A stretch of 6,249 nucleotides of DNA from Patulibacter sp. (GTDB lineage: Bacteria > Actinomycetota > Thermoleophilia > Solirubrobacterales > Solirubrobacteraceae): positions 1 to 6,249 of the forward strand of contig JAVHXX010000272.1 in NCBI GenBank assembly GCA_031119595.1, read 5' to 3'. Below the pieces are notes generated by a model, which was not told the origin of the DNA, searched no databases, and saw nothing but the letters and a program-made list of their open reading frames with translations. Numbering within the stretch: the first letter of the stretch is position 1; each line of letters begins with the position of its first letter. Shown in pieces: positions 5,277-6,249 of the stretch. The translations under genes and the position numbers were made by a program.

Positions 5277-6249
5277 CTACTCCTCGTCCGTGTCCGGCTC
5301 GCTTGCGGAAGCGGCCAGCTCTGCTTCTTCTTCTTCGTCGACGGCCACGTCCTCGAGGAGCTCTTCCGCAGCGTCCTCGTCGTCGGCATCGAAATCACTC
5401 TGGGCCTCGTCGGCGTCGGACTCGTCGTCCTCCGCTTCGGCGTCCTCTGCGATCGCCTCGTCGACCTCGGCGGCTTCCGCCTCGGCCTCGGCGGCAGCGA
5501 ACTGCTCCTCGAGTTCCTCGGCTTCGGCCTCGACCTGCGCGATGGCATCCGCCACGGCGTCGTTCTCGACCGTCGGGTCCGCCAGGGCCTCGACCTCTTC
5601 GATCGACAGGGGCGCCAGAGCGGCGACGAGGTCGGTCGTGACGCGGGAGAGGGCCTGGTGGGCCGTAAGACCACAGTAGCGGAGACCAGGAAGGGAGTCG
5701 TTCGGGCAGCGCCGGCCGTTGCCGAGGATCGCGGCGCACATGCCGGTGTGCTCCTCGTGGCCCTCGTCGCCGCCGTCCTCGTCCTCCTGGTTGACGAAGT
5801 CGGTCTCCGAGCGGATATCGATCCGCCAGCCGGTGAGGCGGGCGGCGAGGCGGGCGTTCTGGCCCTCGCGGCCGATCGCCAGCGCGAGCTGGTCGTCCGG
5901 GACGATGACGGTCGCCTGGCGGTTCTCGTCGTCGATGTAGACCTCACGCACGCGGGCCGGGCTGAGGGCCTTGGCCACGAAGCGGGCCGGCTCCTCGTTG
6001 AAGGGGATGATGTCGATCTTCTCGCCACGGAGCTCCGAGACGACCATGCGAACGCGGGAACCGCGCGGGCCGACGCACGCGCCGACCGGGTCGACACCGT
6101 CGGCGTGGGAGACGACCGCGATCTTCGCGCGGTAGCCCGGCTCACGGGCGACGTCGGTGATCTCGACGAGGCCGTCGGCGATCTCCGGCACCTCGAGAGC
6201 GAAAAGCTGGCGGATCATCTCGGGGTCGCGGCGCGACACGATGATCGAG
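5277..6249 (-). CDS. nusA: Transcription termination/antitermination factor NusA, C-terminal part (partial)
   Basis: NusA binds RNA polymerase and nascent RNA and modulates pausing, termination and antitermination. The 5' part, with the polymerase-binding domain and S1 domain, lies beyond the right edge. The visible part begins with S-I-I-V, just before the conserved RQLFALEVPEIADG. The GTG at 6237-6239 is an internal valine, not a start, and is used as residue 1 here. KH1 has its GxxG loop in GACVGPRGSRV (53-63). KH2 has it in AIGREGQNARLAARL (121-135). After KH2 come a Cys/Cys/Cys/His cluster at C168, C178, C189 and H194, then an acidic tail (about 211-320) with 50 Asp/Glu and no Lys/Arg. 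The stop is TAG at 5277-5279, preceded by GAG GAG codons that could serve as the ribosome binding site of ylxR. The KH core is certain; the function of the tail is unknown. Confidence 0.96.
   Translation of the reverse strand, partial: SIIVSRRDPEMIRQLFALEVPEIADGLVEITDVAREPGYRAKIAVVSHADGVDPVGACVGPRGSRVRMVVSELRGEKIDIIPFNEEPARFVAKALSPARVREVYIDDENRQATVIVPDDQLALAIGREGQNARLAARLTGWRIDIRSETDFVNQEDEDGGDEGHEEHTGMCAAILGNGRRCPNDSLPGLRYCGLTAHQALSRVTTDLVAALAPLSIEEVEALADPTVENDAVADAIAQVEAEAEELEEQFAAAEAEAEAAEVDEAIAEDAEAEDDESDADEAQSDFDADDEDAAEELLEDVAVDEEEEAELAASASEPDTDEE
5280..5285 (-). promoter_or_regulatory. Likely ribosome binding site for ylxR (GAGGAG)
   Basis: The last two sense codons of nusA read GAG GAG, a strong anti-16S match. 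They lie 5 nt before the GTA at 5272-5274 and 11 nt before the ACG at 5266-5268. Its presence suggests that ylxR translation starts nearby, although no standard start codon is in the right frame. Confidence 0.45.
5280..5609 (-). other. Highly acidic low-complexity C-terminal tail of NusA
   Basis: The last 110 residues of NusA consist mainly of Ala, Glu and Asp. Counting directly gives 50 Asp/Glu and no Lys, Arg, Cys, Tyr or Trp. The first third (SIEEVEALAD to EAEELEEQ) looks helical and could be a coiled coil; the rest is probably disordered. The DNA includes a short GAA repeat (four consecutive Glu codons after an Asp codon, around 5326-5340). Confidence 0.8.
5658..5738 (-). other. Cys-Cys-Cys-His cluster in NusA, putative zinc-binding module
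   Basis: Within the nusA frame, downstream of KH2, the residues MCAAILGNGRRCPN, LPGLRYCGLTAH show C-x9-C-x10-C-x4-H spacing. The pattern (C..I..GRRC.N..LPG.RYCG) resembles small zinc-binding modules of the DUF5763-like type found attached to various bacterial proteins, although those usually have the histidine closer to the third cysteine. Two further histidines (at 161 and 164 in the numbering used for nusA) precede the first cysteine. Zinc binding is inferred from pattern only. Confidence 0.55.

Noticed and set aside
5009..6145. A 378-codon minus-strand frame overlapping nusA and ylxR
   Set aside because: It is rich in Arg, Ser, Pro and Thr without motifs and is out of frame with both the NusA KH domains and the YlxR cysteine motifs.
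6237..6239. GTG as the start of a 320-residue protein
   Set aside because: The frame continues to the right edge with the residues S-I-I before it, and this position falls within the conserved NusA sequence leading into KH1, so it is an internal valine of a truncated gene.

Overview
The window is a very GC-rich, densely packed stretch of bacterial chromosome in which every supported gene is on the minus strand. In transcription order (right to left) they are nusA (3' part), a ylxR/rnpM-type gene, infB, rbfA, an nrnA-type DHH phosphoesterase gene, truB, and the 5' part of ribF. This is the conserved nusA-infB transcription/translation operon. The GC content, the presence of nrnA between rbfA and truB, and the compact RibF and TruB proteins suggest an actinobacterium in the broad sense. 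From memory of family members, a Thermoleophilia-like (Solirubrobacterales-like) lineage is possible, but this is inference and could not be tested here.

Layout on the minus strand: nusA enters from the right edge (6249, cut after the S1 region) and ends at 5277. A small YlxR frame follows immediately and ends at 5014. infB spans 4999-2678, rbfA 2651-2214, nrnA 2217-1216, truB 1238-360, and ribF starts at 363 and runs off the left edge. Spacing is minimal: 14 nt between ylxR and infB, 26 nt between infB and rbfA, a 4-nt overlap rbfA/nrnA, a 23-nt overlap nrnA/truB and a 4-nt overlap truB/ribF. No internal promoter or terminator is evident, and no gene-free stretch exceeds 30 nt apart from the uncertain ylxR start. 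The whole window is probably one polycistronic, translationally coupled message.

The genes cover RNA synthesis, ribosome and tRNA maturation, and cofactor supply. NusA controls elongation, pausing and termination, and YlxR/RnpM is an RNA-binding protein linked to RNase P in Bacillus. IF2 delivers initiator tRNA, RbfA matures the 30S subunit, NrnA degrades short RNA and pAp, TruB makes tRNA pseudouridine 55, and RibF makes FMN and FAD.

No new multi-gene system is visible. The points worth a second look are local. The YlxR frame has no ATG, GTG or TTG start in the available sequence. NusA carries a Cys/Cys/Cys/His cluster resembling a small zinc-binding module after KH2, followed by a 110-residue tail with 50 acidic and no basic residues. 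nrnA has a TTG start embedded in a TTGA overlap. RibF and TruB both look shortened in specific loops.
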